64,000 bases of DNA from positions 1 through 64,000 of the forward strand of contig CAJFEE010000012.1 of assembly GCA_904373265.1 (NCBI GenBank), given 5' to 3'. The notes below the pieces were generated by a model, which worked only from the letters and a program-made list of their open reading frames with translations, did no database searches and was not told the origin of the DNA. This stretch comes from Candidatus Harrysmithiimonas galli. GTDB taxonomy: Bacteria; Bacillota; Bacilli; CAJFEE01. Position numbers and translations under genes: made by a program. Positions 37,434-47,221 of the stretch are shown here, piece after piece. Positions within the stretch are counted from its first letter, which is position 1. Every line of letters begins with the position of its first letter.

Positions 37434-37551
37434 CAGATGATAAATGATACATAAACAAATTATAAAATCACTTTTTTGAAACCAGTTATTTATAAATTAT
37501 ATCAGATCATAAATGATACATTCATATGCAAAATTGAATTGGAAACCAGTT
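37434..37551. repeat. Imperfect direct repeat
   Basis: CAGATGATAAATGATACAT (37434) and CAGATCATAAATGATACAT (37503) differ at one base. Each is followed at a similar distance by GAAACCAGTT (37478 and 37542). It looks like a duplication of about 50-70 bases, of unknown meaning. Confidence 0.5.
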
Positions 37552-37835
37552 TATTAGAATCACGCAAAGTGAAATTTGTCACCATCAACCAGGTTTTTGT
37601 GTGGCGTTTTGCTTGTGTCATCGAATGATGATGTTTTCTATGCTTATTGTTTTGGTATGATGACTCTGTTTGTTAAATTATATTGTTTTGGCAAAATATA
37701 ATTGTAAAAGAAAAGGTATTTTGTAAACGAAATGTTCATGTTTAGCAGAAGTTGGTCAAGCAGCAGATTTATAAAAAATAAATAATATTAAGAAAAAAAT
37801 CTTTATAAGAATATATTTTTTAGTTTATTTCTTGT

Positions 37836-37865
37836 TTGACAGGTTGATGCATTTGTGTCTAAACT
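37836..37865 (+). promoter_or_regulatory. Candidate promoter of the tup operon
   Basis: TTGACA (37836-37841) is a perfect -35. Possible -10 hexamers TCTAAA or TAAACT lie 16 or 18 bases downstream. The start codon of tupB is about 20 bases further on. Confidence 0.5.
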
Positions 37866-37883
37866 ATGTAGGGGAGGAGGATC

Positions 37884-38570
37884 ATGGAATTTTTTACTGA
37901 GCTGTTCAAAGATCAAGATTTATTACAAATTATTTTACGCTCATTACAGGTTTCAACAACAGCTGTTGTACTGGGCAGCATAATTGGGATTCCTTTAGGC
38001 AGCTTTTTGGCAGCGAGGCGTTTTGTTGGCAAGAAATTTGTTATGACGATTCTATACACCAGTATGAGTTTGCCTCCGGTTGTAATTGGCGTTGTTGTTT
38101 ACTTATTGCTATCTCGTTCAGGACCATTTGGTTTTTTGTCTCTGCTCTACACACCAGAAGCGATGATTATCGCACAATTTCTATTGGTAATGCCACTTAT
38201 TACAGGCTTAACCTTTTCAGCAATCAACGGAATGAACCAGAAATATCGTATGCTTGCACGAACATTGGGAGCTACACGTTTTCAAGAATGGTTATTTATT
38301 CTGACACAGGCTAAAAAAAGTATTCTGATTGGTGTATTAACTGCATACGGACGTGCACTTTCTGAGGTCGGTGCAGTAACGATAATTGGAGGAAATATAG
38401 AGGGTCATACAAGAGTTATGACAACTTCTATTGTATTGATGACACGTCAAGGAGAGTTTATAAAGGCATTGTATTTAGGCTGTGTGCTTTTGTGTATTAG
38501 TTTTTTGGTCAATTTATTGTTTGTAAAACAGACTTTAGAGCAGTTGGATCTTGGGGGAAATAAAAAATGA
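37884..38570 (+). CDS. tupB: Tungstate ABC transporter permease TupB
   Basis: A 228-residue inner-membrane permease with about five to six helices and the ABC permease loop GATRFQEWLFILTQAKKSILIG near residue 130. It resembles the TupB/ModB type. The partner binding protein downstream is of the TupA type, which makes tungstate the likely substrate. AGGGGAGGAGG precedes the ATG, and the ATPase gene overlaps its end by four bases. Confidence 0.9.
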   Translation: MEFFTELFKDQDLLQIILRSLQVSTTAVVLGSIIGIPLGSFLAARRFVGKKFVMTILYTSMSLPPVVIGVVVYLLLSRSGPFGFLSLLYTPEAMIIAQFLLVMPLITGLTFSAINGMNQKYRMLARTLGATRFQEWLFILTQAKKSILIGVLTAYGRALSEVGAVTIIGGNIEGHTRVMTTSIVLMTRQGEFIKALYLGCVLLCISFLVNLLFVKQTLEQLDLGGNKK

Positions 38571-39286
38571 CGCGCATTCATTTAGAAAATATAAAGATGA
38601 AGCCCTTTCACCAGCCAAGATTTCAAACGAAGGATTTTTTGTTTGAAAGTCATGAGCGGTATGTGCTTATCGGGCCGTCTGGGGCAGGGAAAAGCTCTCT
38701 TTTAAAGATGCTTGCTCTTTTAGAGCCTGCTGATGTGGGTAGGATTCATATCAATGATCAGTTGATTTCTTGTAATCATGCAGATTTATCGGTTCGGCGA
38801 CAAATTGTTTACGTTGCTCAGCAAGAGTTTATGATTTCTGGTACAGTATTGGATAATTTACTGATCGGTGTACGTTTTCGCAAAGGCAATAAGCAGCATT
38901 ATACACAAAAAGCTACTCAATTATTGAAGGACTTGGGTTTAGAGGGTTACGAAAATAAAAATCCAAATCATTTATCGGGTGGGGAATGGCAGAGGGTTGC
39001 CATTGCTCGAGCGCTGATTTTATCACCTAAAATTCTCTTGCTGGATGAGCCGACTTCGAATTTGGATCCGTTTCATGTGAAGAAAATTGAAGAAACCGTA
39101 CAGGCTTATTGTACAGAAAATCAAGCCTTGCTTGTGATGGCAACTCACAATTTATCACAGGCAAAAAGAATGGCAACGAAGGTTTTATTTATCTATGAAG
39201 GAAAAATTCTGACATCTGGTGATACAAATGAGCTTTTATCCAATCCCAAATCTGAGCAGCTAAGGTTCTTTTTAGAGTGGTCATAA
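38567..39286 (+). CDS. tupC: Tungstate ABC transporter ATP-binding protein TupC
   Basis: A 239-residue ABC ATPase with Walker A GPSGAGKSS near residue 37, signature HLSGGEWQRVAIARAL near 134 and Walker B ILLLDEPTSNLDP near 155. It powers the permease of the overlapping upstream gene. It lacks the extra C-terminal molybdate-binding (TOBE) domain of ModC, in line with the TupC type. Confidence 0.9.
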   Translation: MTRIHLENIKMKPFHQPRFQTKDFLFESHERYVLIGPSGAGKSSLLKMLALLEPADVGRIHINDQLISCNHADLSVRRQIVYVAQQEFMISGTVLDNLLIGVRFRKGNKQHYTQKATQLLKDLGLEGYENKNPNHLSGGEWQRVAIARALILSPKILLLDEPTSNLDPFHVKKIEETVQAYCTENQALLVMATHNLSQAKRMATKVLFIYEGKILTSGDTNELLSNPKSEQLRFFLEWS

Positions 39287-39360
39287 TCGGGGGTAGTGAA
39301 GGTTTCAAAGCGTGTTATACGCGTTGATACATACTAAAATAGCAGAAAGAAGGTATAAAA

Positions 39361-40221
39361 GTGAAGAAAAAAAATTCATTATTGGGAATCTTATTTGCAT
39401 TTTTTTTGCTTTTGGCAGGATGCAATAATGCGGCTACGCCAAATGAGCAGACAACAGCACCAAAAGAACAAGAACAGCAGAAACCAGCAACAGAATTAAT
39501 ATTGGCAACAACAACAAGCTTACAAGATTCAGGTTTGTATGATGCATTGCTTCCTGTGTTTGAAGAAAAAGAAAATATTACAATGAAAGTCGTTGCGCAA
39601 GGAACTGGTGCGGCAATTGAAACCGCAAAAAACGGTGATGCAGATGTATTGTTTGTACATGACCGTGCAAGTGAAGATGCCTTTGTAAGTGAAGGATACG
39701 GTGAGTATGCTTGGGATGTCATGTGGAACAGCTTCTATCTTGTAGGCCCGGCAGATGATCCGGCGGGAATTAAGGGTGAGTCAGATATGGCAGCAGTTAT
39801 GGAAAAGCTTCGCACAGCGAATGCACCATTTGTTTCTCGGGGTGATGACTCTGGAACACATAAGCGTGAGCTGAAATTATGGGGTGACCAAGTGCCTGCT
39901 GGTGAAAATTATATTGCAGCCGGTGCTGGTATGGGAGATACATTAATTATGGCAAATGAAAAAAGTGCTTATACATTAACAGATGAGGCAACTTTTTTAT
40001 CTATGAAGGATAAATTACCAAATCTGGAAGAAATGGTAAAAGATTTACCAGAGCTGTTAAATGAGTATGGTGTTATGATTGTTTCTTCTACAGAGAAAAA
40101 AGAAGCCGCACAAAAATTTGTGGATTTTGTTGTCAGTGATGAAGCAAAAGAAATTATTGCAAACTACGGCATGGATCAATATGGAAAAGCATTATTCCAA
40201 TCCGATATCAAACAAAGATAG
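39361..40221 (+). CDS. tupA: Tungstate-binding lipoprotein TupA
   Basis: A 286-residue extracytoplasmic binding protein. The N-terminus LLFAFFLLLAGC carries a lipobox with the cysteine at residue 21. The anion-binding segment ATTTSLQDSGLYDALLP near residue 55 carries the TTTS motif of TupA, which separates tungstate binders from ModA. It starts with GTG behind AGAAGG. An intrinsic terminator follows. Supply of tungstate fits the W/Mo-dependent formate dehydrogenase that follows. Confidence 0.9.
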   Translation: MKKKNSLLGILFAFFLLLAGCNNAATPNEQTTAPKEQEQQKPATELILATTTSLQDSGLYDALLPVFEEKENITMKVVAQGTGAAIETAKNGDADVLFVHDRASEDAFVSEGYGEYAWDVMWNSFYLVGPADDPAGIKGESDMAAVMEKLRTANAPFVSRGDDSGTHKRELKLWGDQVPAGENYIAAGAGMGDTLIMANEKSAYTLTDEATFLSMKDKLPNLEEMVKDLPELLNEYGVMIVSSTEKKEAAQKFVDFVVSDEAKEIIANYGMDQYGKALFQSDIKQR

Positions 40222-40254
40222 GAGTTATTATTTAATCATGAAATAAAAAAGCAG

Positions 40255-40288
40255 AGCCGGAGAATCCTTGTCACCGGCTTTTTTTTTT
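40255..40288 (+). terminator. Intrinsic terminator after the tup operon
   Basis: AGCCGG and CCGGCT pair around a 13-base loop, and a run of T follows. Confidence 0.8.
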
Positions 40289-40425
40289 GCAGAAAATTGA
40301 TTTGGTTAAACTAGGAAATTCATGGAATGTACAAATTTTATTGCAGGGTATTTTGAGCAGTGATAAAATTACAGTGAATCAGATCGTTCAATCTGTTTCA
40401 AAATTTTAGGTGAGGAGGATGTCGT

Positions 40426-43413
40426 ATGGCAACTCAAGTCAATCGCAGACAATTTTTGAAATTGTCCGGTGCAGTGGCAGCGACATTGGCTTTAGCGGAT
40501 TTAGGATTTAATGAGTCAAATGTTCAAGCGAAGACTAAAGCGTTAAAGATTCAAAGTTTGAAGCCAACACCAACGATTTGCCCATATTGTGCGGTTGGTT
40601 GCGGAATTTTGGTTTATGCAACAGAAGCAAAAGATGATGTTGTGTACACAGAAGGTGATTCCGATAGTCCGATCAATCAAGGTTCACTATGTAGTAAAGG
40701 AGGCTCAATTCGTCAGATTTATACAACTGAAAAACGTGTTGAGAAACCGCGCTATCGTGCGCCAGGAAGCAACAAATGGGAAGAAAAATCATGGGAATGG
40801 ATGTATGAACAGATTGCAAAGCGTGTGAAGGAAACAAGAGATCGTACATTTGTAGAAAAAGAAGATGGCATTTATGTCAATCGTACAGATTCTATTGTTT
40901 CACTAGGTGGAGCAGCCCTTGATAATGAGGAAACACATTTAATCAGTAAACTGATGCGTGCAGGGCTTGGACTGACTTATATTGAGCATCAGGCCAGGAT
41001 ATGACACAGTTCAACGGTTGCCGGTCTGGCACCTACATTCGGTCGTGGCGCAATGACCAATCACTGGAATGATTTGCAGTATTCAGATGTACTGATGGTT
41101 ATCGGTGCAAATCCTGCAGAGAATCATCCAATTGGTTTTAGATGGATTACAAAAGCATTGAAAAACGGGGCAACATTGATTTCTGTTGATCCGCGTTTTA
41201 CAAGAACCTCTCAATTGGCAAATATTTATGGACAGCTTCGTTCAGGTACGGATATTGCTTTTATTGGAGGAATGATTAACTATATTTTAGAAAATCATTT
41301 ATATCATGAGGAATATGTAGCAAATTATACAAATGCTTCTTATATTTTATCTGATGCGTATTCTTTTGAAGACGGAATATTCAGTGGATATGATGAGATT
41401 GAACGGAAATATGACACAAGTAAGTGGAGTTTTGAAACAGATGCAGAAGGTAATGTATTGGTAGATAAAACTTTGCAGCATCCAAGATGTGTATTTCAGC
41501 TTATGAAGCAGCATTATTCACGCTATAATTTGGAAACGGTTACAAGTATTACGGGTACAGATAGGGATACGTATTTGGAAATCTGCAAAGTATTTGGTTC
41601 AACGGGTCAAGTTGGAAAAGCTGGAACCATTTTATATGCAATGGGTGGAACACAACATACAGTTGGTACGCAAAATATTCGTATTTTTGCCATTATCCAG
41701 TTGCTTTTAGGCAATATTGGTATTGTCGGCGGGGGTGTGAATGCACTTCGCGGAGAATCCAATGTACAAGGCTCAACAGATTTCGGCTTACTTTATCATA
41801 GCTTGCCTGGTTATATTGATGTGCCAAAAGCTGTTCCAGAAGAAAATAATCTTGCAGGATTTTTGGCTCGAGTTACACCGAAAACAGGTTATAAAGTCAA
41901 CAATCCGAAATTTATTATAAGTATGCTTAAGGCATATTATGGCGATTATGCAACGAAGGAAAATGACTTTGGCTATCATATGCTGCCAAAAATCAGCAAT
42001 GGTAAAAACTATTCATTTATGTATTTGTTTGAAGAAATGCGAAAAGGCGGATTGGAAGGAATCTTTTTATGGGGTTCCAATCCAGTTGTAAGCAGTCCAA
42101 ACTCGCAAAGCGCACATGATGCATTGGCGAATTTAAAATGGATGGTTGCGGTTGATTTATGGGAAACTGAAACCTCAGCTTTTTGGCAGAGCGAAGCGGG
42201 TAAAAACTATGCAGATATTGATACGGAAGTCTTTCTTTTGCCTGCCTGCAGCTCTTATGAGAAATATGGAACCGTTACAAACAGCGGTCGTTGGATGCAA
42301 TACCGTTGGGAAGCTTTACCGCCAAAGGGAGAATCTCGTGCGGATTTACAAATTACACATGAATTGGCATTGAAATTAAAAGAATTATATCAAGATGAAA
42401 ATACACCAGCAGCACGTCAAATCAATGCGATGTCATGGGATTACGGAACGGATCATCATCCAGATTTTGATAAGGTTGCCAAAGAAATTAACGGCTATGA
42501 TATTCAAACCAAACGCCAGCTTTCTGGTTTTGGAGAACTGGCAGATGATGGTTCAACAGCGTGCGGATGTTGGATTTATTGCGGTTTCTATCCGGAGGAA
42601 GGAAATCTGTCTCAGCGCCGTGACAACGTGGACAATGGACAATCCTTATATTCAAATTGGTCATGGGTATGGCCGATGAACCGTCGTGTTCTATATAATC
42701 GGGCTTCCTGTGATTTGAATGGAAAGCCATATAATGAAGAAAAAGCATTGATTTGGTGGGATGAAACAAAGCAGGAATGGACTGGATATGATGTTCCTGA
42801 CTTTATCAAAACAACAAAACCAACCGATCCGGCAGGTTCAAAACCATTTATTATGCAGTCTTCCTTATTAGGGGATATTTTTGCTACGCGCTCTGATGGT
42901 CCTTTACCTGAGCATTATGAACCTTATGAAAGTCCAGTGCAAAATGCACTTTCCAGCGTACAATTTAATCCGGTGGTTGATATTTTTGAAGGGAAGCATA
43001 ATCCGCGCGGAGATTATGATAAGTACCCGATTATCGGAACAACCTATCGTATGTCTGAGCATTGGCAAAGTGGTACAATGACAAGAAACCAACCTTGGCT
43101 GTCCGAGCTTGCTTCACACATGTTTGTGGAGATGAGTGAGGAATTGGCACAGGAAAAAGGAATTGGAGATAAGGATGAAATCATTGTTACCTCAGCACGG
43201 GGAGAAATTAAGGCATATGCACTGGTTACAAAACGGTTTAAACCCTATACGGTTTTAGGGAAAAAAGTTCATCATATCGGAATGATTTGGCACTTTGGTT
43301 ATAAGGGGATTGTTACAGGGGAAACAGCAAATAAGGTAACACCAATTATTGGTGATGCCAACTCAAATATTCCTGAATATAAAGCATTCTTATGTGATGT
43401 AAGGAGGGCTTAA
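40426..43413 (+). CDS. fdnG: Selenocysteine formate dehydrogenase, catalytic alpha subunit (1)
   Basis: A 995-residue molybdopterin/tungstopterin oxidoreductase. The in-frame TGA at 41002-41004 is read as Sec193 within HQARI-U-HSSTVAGL, the exact context of formate dehydrogenase active sites. A twin-arginine signal (VNRRQFLKLSGA) exports the folded protein. CPYCAVGCGI near residue 47 binds a 4Fe-4S cluster. It oxidises formate to CO2 and passes electrons to the beta and gamma subunits encoded next. GAGGAGG precedes the start. Annotated without recoding it would look like two genes, ending at 41004 and restarting near 41053. Confidence 0.96.
41002..41033 (+). other. Sec codon and bacterial SECIS element of fdnG
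   Basis: After TGA (41002), GGT-T-GCC (41016-41022) pairs with GGCACC (41028-41033), leaving one bulged T and the loop GGTCT. This is the same fold, bulge and loop as the E. coli fdhF SECIS. The loop begins 21 bases from the first base of the TGA. Confidence 0.85.
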
Positions 43414-43415
43414 TA

Positions 43416-44249
43416 ATGGGAAGAAATATAAAGTTTATTGATATTTCAAAATGTGACGGATGCCGTGCATGCAGTGTGGCATGTAAGAACTGGAATGATT
43501 TACCAATTGAAATTGAACCATATAATGGAACCATCCAATCACATCAAAATGTAACAGCGAATACATGGAATGTTGTAATCAATAGGGAGGTTGTACAACC
43601 CGACGGCTCATTAGCATGGCATTTTCGCCATACAGCCTGCTTGCATTGTGAAGAACCAAGCTGTGCATTGGCTTGTTCAGAAAACGTGATTACAAAACGT
43701 GAGGATGGAGCAGTTGTTATTGATGAGGAAGGCTGTGTCGGCTGTGGCTATTGTGTGACGAATTGTCCGTTTGATATTGTTCAGTTGAAAAAAGTGAAAA
43801 TCAATGGAAAAACTTATGAAAAGGCTTCGAAATGTAATCTTTGTGAGGGACGGATTGCAGAGGGCTTAGAGCCAGCTTGTTCGAGAATTTGTCATACAGA
43901 TGCCATTCAGTATGGAGATTATGATGAATTGATGGCAGAGGCAGAAGAAAGATTGGAAGTTGTGAAAAAACGTTATCCGGATGCGAATATTTACAGTCCG
44001 GCAGGTGTTGGTGGGACAACAACCATCTATTTGCTTACAGAAAAGCCATCGCTGTTAGGTCTGCCGGAAAATCCAGAGGTTCCTTCCTCCATTGCCTTAT
44101 GGAAACATGTTGTGCAGCCAGTTGGTAAGATGCTCGGTGTAGGTGCAGCCGTAGCCGTTGCTGGACTTTTTGTAACGAAGAAAATTGTTCAAAGTCAAAC
44201 GCATCATACAGATTCTGAGCATAAGGAGGGCGAAGACCATGCTGGTTGA
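43416..44249 (+). CDS. fdnH: Formate dehydrogenase iron-sulfur beta subunit
   Basis: A 277-residue ferredoxin-like subunit with four cysteine clusters: CDGCRACSVACK near residue 10, CLHCEEPSCALACS near 74, CVGCGYCVTNC near 108 and CNLCEGRI...CSRIC near 140. A single hydrophobic helix near the C-terminus (VGAAVAVAGLFV) anchors it, as in FdnH. It carries electrons from the alpha subunit to the cytochrome b subunit. It begins 2 bases after fdnG and overlaps the next gene. Confidence 0.94.
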   Translation: MGRNIKFIDISKCDGCRACSVACKNWNDLPIEIEPYNGTIQSHQNVTANTWNVVINREVVQPDGSLAWHFRHTACLHCEEPSCALACSENVITKREDGAVVIDEEGCVGCGYCVTNCPFDIVQLKKVKINGKTYEKASKCNLCEGRIAEGLEPACSRICHTDAIQYGDYDELMAEAEERLEVVKKRYPDANIYSPAGVGGTTTIYLLTEKPSLLGLPENPEVPSSIALWKHVVQPVGKMLGVGAAVAVAGLFVTKKIVQSQTHHTDSEHKEGEDHAG

Positions 44250-44940
44250 TAAAAAATATGTACGCCGCTTTTCTAAAACTTTTATTTTCTGTCATTGGTT
44301 AAATGCTCTTTCATTCTGTATGTTATATTTGACGGGTCTGCCGCTTTATACAGAATGGTTTAATTTTTTGTATGTTGTATTTGGCAGTCAAGAAGTTTTA
44401 CAAATTCTACATCGCGTTTTTGCAGTTATGTTTATCTCTGTTCCGATCATTCAATTGATTTTTGATCCGCAAAGTATGAAAGATTGGGCAAAGCAGATTT
44501 TGAATACAAGGCTCAGAGATTTTAAATTTTTTCTTTATTTTCCATTGGAGCTGATTGGCTTACATCCAAAGGGTATGCCAAAGCAAGGGTTCTATAATGT
44601 TGGAGAAAAGGTAAACTCAGTTGTTCAAATTACCGCTTGGTTTATGTTGGTTGTATCTGGTATTTTCATGTGGTTTGCAGATGCATTTCCAAGAGAAATT
44701 GTTGTTTGGATGTATCCAATACATGGAATTGCCTTCGGTTTAGCTTTTGCTGCTTTTATTGGACATTTATACTTATCGGCTATCGACAATCCGGATTCAC
44801 TTCGTGGAATGACAAAAGGTTCTGTTCATGTTCGTTATGCAAAGGGTCATCATGAAGCTTGGTATGATGAATTGATAGCAAAAGGTGAATTTACAAAAGA
44901 AGAAGCGGAACAAGCCATTCGAGAAGATAAAAACGCATAA
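44239..44940 (+). CDS. fdnI: Formate dehydrogenase cytochrome b gamma subunit
   Basis: A 233-residue cytochrome b561-type membrane protein with four helices. Likely haem histidines are in FCHWLNAL near residue 17, LHRVFAV near 59 and HGIAFGLAFAAFIGHLYL near 160-176. It passes formate-derived electrons to menaquinone. The ATG at 44239 with AAGGAGGG upstream overlaps the beta-subunit stop. The longer frame from 44185 lies within fdnH and is rejected. Confidence 0.92.
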   Translation: MLVDKKYVRRFSKTFIFCHWLNALSFCMLYLTGLPLYTEWFNFLYVVFGSQEVLQILHRVFAVMFISVPIIQLIFDPQSMKDWAKQILNTRLRDFKFFLYFPLELIGLHPKGMPKQGFYNVGEKVNSVVQITAWFMLVVSGIFMWFADAFPREIVVWMYPIHGIAFGLAFAAFIGHLYLSAIDNPDSLRGMTKGSVHVRYAKGHHEAWYDELIAKGEFTKEEAEQAIREDKNA

Positions 44941-44952
44941 AAAGATCAGTTT

Positions 44953-44987
44953 TTCGGGTAAAAGGATAGCTATTCCTTTTGCTCGAA
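44953..44987 (+). other. 14-bp-stem hairpin between fdnI and fdhD
   Basis: TTCGGGTAAAAGGA and TCCTTTTGCTCGAA pair (with G-T pairs) around a 7-base loop. No T run follows, so it is not a standard terminator. It may stabilise the fdn mRNA or separate expression of the structural and accessory genes. Confidence 0.5.
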
Positions 44988-45056
44988 ATATGAAATGAAG
45001 CAGGTTGCAGGAAAATATGTTTTAAAATTATGTGGAGACGAATTAAAGGAGTAAAT

Positions 45057-45791
45057 ATGGTGGAGAGAAAAAAGGGATGTCCAGAAGAGTACCCTGTTCG
45101 CTTAATCGTAAATGATATACAGCTGGCTATTTTTCAGCTAACGAAAGGAGATTTAACGGATTGGGCATATGGTTATTTATTTTCTGAGCGTCTAATCCAT
45201 AAAAAAGAAGATTTACAGCAATTATGGATTTCTGAGGATCAATCGGTCATTAAAGTGAGAATTTCTGGTGATATAGAGCGTCTTTTGGCTTTTAAGGAAA
45301 AGCATCATACGGCTGGCTGCGGAAATGGAATTACTTTTTTTTCGATGACGGATATTTCAAAATTTCAAAAAGTAGAGTGTTCACTGAAAACAACACAGAC
45401 AAAGCTGATGGAGAAAATGCGAAAATTCTATGATTTGTCACCATTATATTTAGAAACAGGTGGTATGCATGGAGCTTGTGTGCTGCTGCCAAATCATTCT
45501 CTTGAAATTCGGGAAGATATCGGAAGGCATAATGCTGTAGATAAAATAATTGGTCATTGTTTGCAATCCGATTATAATCCAAAACAGTTGATTTTGCTGA
45601 CAACAGGCAGAGTTTCTTATGAAATGCTTTCAAAGGTAGCGAATTATGGGATTGGCATTATTGCTTCCAGAACGGCGGCTACTTTACAAGCTGTTCAATT
45701 GGCAAAAGTGTTAGATGTAGAAGTCGTTGGTTATCTTCGAGGAAAAATGGGGATAGTTTATACAGAGTTAGGTCGTGTAGAAACTAGCTAA
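45057..45791 (+). CDS. fdhD: Formate dehydrogenase sulfur-transfer protein FdhD
   Basis: A 244-residue FdhD/NarQ protein with YLETGGMHGACVLLPN near residue 135 and EDIGRHNAVDKIIG near 155, both conserved. FdhD moves sulfur from a cysteine desulfurase to the pterin cofactor of formate dehydrogenase. The loop that carries CxxC in E. coli reads TAGCGNG here, with one cysteine only. The ATG at 45057 follows AAAGGAG; the in-frame ATG at 45030 has no site. It is the first of the accessory genes after the fdn structural genes. Confidence 0.9.
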   Translation: MVERKKGCPEEYPVRLIVNDIQLAIFQLTKGDLTDWAYGYLFSERLIHKKEDLQQLWISEDQSVIKVRISGDIERLLAFKEKHHTAGCGNGITFFSMTDISKFQKVECSLKTTQTKLMEKMRKFYDLSPLYLETGGMHGACVLLPNHSLEIREDIGRHNAVDKIIGHCLQSDYNPKQLILLTTGRVSYEMLSKVANYGIGIIASRTAATLQAVQLAKVLDVEVVGYLRGKMGIVYTELGRVETS

Positions 45792-45813
45792 AATCGAAGG
45801 AGGACAGAATCAA

Positions 45814-46626
45814 GTGCAGTTTATCTCAAAAGATTATGAGAAGTTGATGGTGGATTTAAGCTGTCTAACAAATGAATTACAAAAGCAATTACAAGGAACT
45901 GATGCTTATATGATTCCGAGTGAAATTCAATTGGATGCAGATGTTCCTTTTTTGGTACAGGTTCATCCTAACATTCAATCAGAGGGGTATCAGAATATAT
46001 ATAAGCAGTTTCGTTCTTTTTTTCTTGAGAAATACCCTAAGCAAGAGGATAATATAAATAAGCTTTGGAATTTTATACAAAAAAACGAGTCAGAATGGCT
46101 CCGGAATACATTTGATATCAATCATCTATATTTTCAGGAGGCAGCCCAAAGATTGGGGCTCTCTGACTGGCTTCCCATGTTTATGGCAGAACATCTGATT
46201 CGTCCGTTTATACGAGTTATGGCTGAAGATTTACAAGGTTACTATCAGAAGTTAAAGGTTTCCTACACATGTAAGTTCTGCAATGAGCCGATTCGATTGG
46301 CTAGATTGGATAAAGAGGGTCAAAAGGAAGTGGTTTGTCCACGCTGCTATGCAAAATGGAATGAAAAGAAATTGCAGTGTTCTGTTTGTAAAGAAGACAA
46401 CCATGAGAAATTGATTGTTTTAAAGATAGACAAAGATGAGTTGGGGCAAATACAGCTATGCCAGTCCTGTGGTGGATATACAAAGCTGATTGAACAAAAA
46501 CGTCTAATTCGGAAAAATGCTGCGGATTTATTGGATTTATATTCCATTCAATTTGACTATATTGCACAGGAATATATTTCAAATCATAAGGAGAAATTTG
46601 AAAATGACGAATCTACACCGCACTGA
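45814..46626 (+). CDS. fdhE: FdhE-like formate dehydrogenase accessory protein (1)
   Basis: A 270-residue FdhE-family protein. Its N-terminal half is helical. The C-terminal half has four CxxC pairs (CKFC, CPRC, CSVC, CQSC, residues about 152-235) that bind iron or zinc like rubredoxin knuckles. FdhE assists maturation of exported formate dehydrogenases. It starts with GTG behind AGGAGGA and overlaps mobA by 23 bases. It is a distant paralogue of the FdhE at 62332. Confidence 0.85.
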   Translation: MQFISKDYEKLMVDLSCLTNELQKQLQGTDAYMIPSEIQLDADVPFLVQVHPNIQSEGYQNIYKQFRSFFLEKYPKQEDNINKLWNFIQKNESEWLRNTFDINHLYFQEAAQRLGLSDWLPMFMAEHLIRPFIRVMAEDLQGYYQKLKVSYTCKFCNEPIRLARLDKEGQKEVVCPRCYAKWNEKKLQCSVCKEDNHEKLIVLKIDKDELGQIQLCQSCGGYTKLIEQKRLIRKNAADLLDLYSIQFDYIAQEYISNHKEKFENDESTPH

Positions 46627-47218
46627 TATATCGGGATTGATATTAACAGGAGGAAAATCCTCACGCATGGGTACCAATAAGGCTTTGTTGCCGCTGGGAA
46701 AAATCAATGCAATTACAAGAATTGTAGAGATAGCAAAAACCAATTGTGCACAAATTGTTTTGGCAACAAATGAACCAGAAAAGTACCAATTTTTAGCACT
46801 TCCATGTGTAAAGGATGTTTATAAAGGGAAGGGACCTTTGGGCGGACTTCATTCTGGTTTAAGTGCAATTGAAACAGATTGGGTGTTGGTGTTTCCATGT
46901 GATTTGCCGTTGATTTCAGTTGAATATATTCAGCCGTTATTAGAAGCAGAGGTGAAGTATGATATTGTCATTTATGAATCGGCAGGCAGGCTGCATCCTT
47001 TATTCGGTCGTTATAATCGAAGGATTTTGCCGCGTATTACCGATTGTTTGGAGGCAGAACGATTAAAGATACAAGAATTTTTTCATCCCTTGCAGGTGAA
47101 GATTTTACAAGCGGAGAGTTATCATTTTTCTGTTTCTCCGGAAATTTGTTTTATGAATATGAATACGCAGGCGGATTATGAAAATGTGAAAAGCATTTTG
47201 GAAAATCATGAGGTGTGA
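46604..47218 (+). CDS. mobA: Molybdenum cofactor guanylyltransferase MobA
   Basis: A 204-residue nucleotidyltransferase with LILTGGKSSRMGTNKALLPLG at residues about 12-32 and FPCDLPLIS near residue 100. It adds GMP to the pterin cofactor to make the bis-MGD form needed by formate dehydrogenase. The ATG at 46604 has AAGGAG upstream and lies within the end of fdhE. The longer frame from 46517 is only the other frame of fdhE. Confidence 0.92.
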   Translation: MTNLHRTDISGLILTGGKSSRMGTNKALLPLGKINAITRIVEIAKTNCAQIVLATNEPEKYQFLALPCVKDVYKGKGPLGGLHSGLSAIETDWVLVFPCDLPLISVEYIQPLLEAEVKYDIVIYESAGRLHPLFGRYNRRILPRITDCLEAERLKIQEFFHPLQVKILQAESYHFSVSPEICFMNMNTQADYENVKSILENHEV

Positions 47219-47221
47219 AAT

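Larger units (their letters stand above)
36727..37883. other. 1.1-kb AT-rich gap before the tungstate transporter
   Basis: One open frame of 111 codons at 37043-37378 has no ribosome-binding site that I trust and no recognisable family, so I do not call it a gene. An imperfect direct repeat occurs at 37434-37487 and 37503-37551. A promoter for the tup operon closes the gap. Confidence 0.45.

Noticed and set aside
41002-41055. Apparent stop codon and second gene start in the first FDH gene
   Set aside because: The TGA is followed by a classic SECIS hairpin and the protein continues in frame through the FDH active site, so it is one selenocysteine gene.
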